A stretch of 45,402 nt of DNA. Origin: an uncultured Lachnospiraceae bacterium (GTDB lineage: Bacteria; Bacillota; Clostridia; Lachnospirales; Lachnospiraceae). The stretch covers positions 1 to 45,402 of the forward strand of contig CAMSTM010000006.1 of the NCBI GenBank assembly GCA_947063675.1, read 5' to 3'. Within the stretch, counting starts at the first letter, position 1, and the number at the start of each line of letters is the position of its first letter. A program made the position numbers and the translations under genes. The notes under the pieces were generated by a model. That model made no database searches. It was given only the letters and a program-made list of their open reading frames with translations, and was not told the origin of the DNA. Below, piece by piece: positions 44,610 through 45,402 of the stretch.

Positions 44610-45356
44610 ATGAAGAAGAAACTAATCAGTTTACTGGTAACGGCAGCTATGGCGGCCACACTGCTTGCAGGCTGCGGCAATACCGAAAAGCCCGCAGAGG
44701 ACAGCGCTCCTGCCGAGGCAGAAACCTCTACAGATGACGCAACTCCCGCTGAGGATACAGCCCCTGCTGAGGATACGGCTGCCACAGACGACGCAGCTCC
44801 CGCTGACGGTGCGGCTAACTATGATGGCGTTACCCTGACAATGTGGTCCATGTGGGCAAACACCGAGCCTCAGGGCAAGGTTCTTCAGGAAGCGGCAGAC
44901 GCTTTCTCCGCACAGACTGGTGCAACCGTTAATATTGAGTGGAAGGGCAGAGACATCAAGACAATTATCGTAACCGCCCTTGAAGCAAACGAAAACGTTG
45001 ATATCTTCGAAGAAGATTATCAGAGAATAGCAAGTACATATTCCCAGTACTGCCTTGACGTTACAGACATGGCAGAAGCTGCAGGTTACGGCGATATCGG
45101 TTTCCAGTGTTTCGTTGACCAGCAGAAAGAATGGGCCGGCGCTTTTAACAGTATCGCAGAACAGCCTCAGGTAGGCGGTATCTTCTACAACAAAGATATC
45201 TTTGATGCAGCCGGAATTACTACTCTTCCCGCAACCTGGGATGAGTTCCTGGCAGCCTGCCAGGCAATGGTAGACGCCGGTTACGAGCCTATGGCACTTG
45301 ATGATGCTTACGCTGATTTCTCTCTCGGATATCACTTATCCAGACACGTTGGCTGA
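44610..45356 (+). pseudogene. Sugar-binding lipoprotein of a CUT1-type transporter, interrupted
   Basis: 248 residues before a TGA at 45354-45356; full-length relatives have 430-480. The start is normal: MKKKLISLLVTAAMAATLLAGC (lipobox LLAGC), then an acidic Ala/Pro/Glu/Asp repeat linker to about 70, then a family 1 binding domain (LTMWSMWANTEPQGKVLQEA, YNKDIFDAAGITTLPATWDEFL). The last in-phase residues YADFSLGYHLSRHVG still fit the family, but the frame then stops, and the remaining 46 bases are open in another phase, reading ADANGLVEAMKRAARDE, which does not look like a binding protein. This could be a real truncation, a rearrangement, or a misassembly at the end of the sequence. If intact it would bind an oligosaccharide under control of the divergent AraC protein. 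Confidence 0.75.
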
Positions 45357-45402
45357 TGCGAATGGATTAGTGGAAGCTATGAAAAGGGCGGCACGGGATG
45401 AA

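Overview
The window looks like chromosome of a saccharolytic, spore-forming Clostridia member, most likely Lachnospiraceae. This is inferred from the spoVT orthologue, the YesM/YesN-type two-component pair inside a CUT1 sugar-transport operon, several cupin-AraC regulators, mixed-GC coding sequence with strong AGGAGG ribosome sites, and sigma-A promoters close to TTGACA-N17-TATAAT. I see no rRNA, tRNA, CRISPR array, insertion sequence or prophage.

Layout. 1-927: 3' part of an ABC exporter-type protein. 934-7838 (minus): a dipeptide/oligopeptide ABC importer ordered binding protein, two ATPases, two permeases, ending with an M20 amidohydrolase; its promoter is near-perfect and overlapped by an inverted repeat. 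8272-8871: stand-alone C39-like cysteine peptidase. 9001-9546: spoVT. 9705-16240 (minus): binding protein, two CUT1 permeases, YesM-like kinase and YesN-like regulator, divergent from a large GH106-like glycosidase (16544-19705), followed by an AraC regulator (19918-20820). 20856-26651 (minus): radical SAM protein, DUF6056-like membrane protein, AAA/PD-(D/E)XK protein, and a large LIC_10190-like membrane protein divergent from a small Cro/C1-type regulator. 27159-31696: mutS2 and an OmpR-type two-component system. 32497-36017 (minus): GH31 alpha-xylosidase and GH51 arabinofuranosidase, divergent from an AraC regulator. 41932-43399: trmL and a SIMPL-domain lipoprotein. 43427-44260: an AraC regulator divergent from a sugar-binding lipoprotein that is interrupted close to the window end.

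The most unusual locus is 37006-41641 (minus strand). A strong promoter drives a leader with two overlapping short reading frames and an intrinsic-terminator hairpin whose loop holds the stop codon of the second short frame. Then follow an 896-residue protein with a zinc-metalloprotease HExxH...ExxxD signature and a 482-residue protein whose C-terminus resembles a diadenylate cyclase (DisA-N) domain with its catalytic RHR motif replaced. I propose a two-component nucleotide-sensor plus protease conflict or stress system with attenuation-type control. Function is inference; gene order, motifs and leader architecture are visible in the sequence.

How it works together: most of the window is nutrient capture. 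Peptides enter via the 2-8 kb importer and may be trimmed by the M20 enzyme. Plant-type oligosaccharides (rhamnose-, xylose- and arabinose-containing) are probably handled by the GH106, GH31 and GH51 enzymes with local CUT1 transporters, each module having its own AraC or YesMN regulator.
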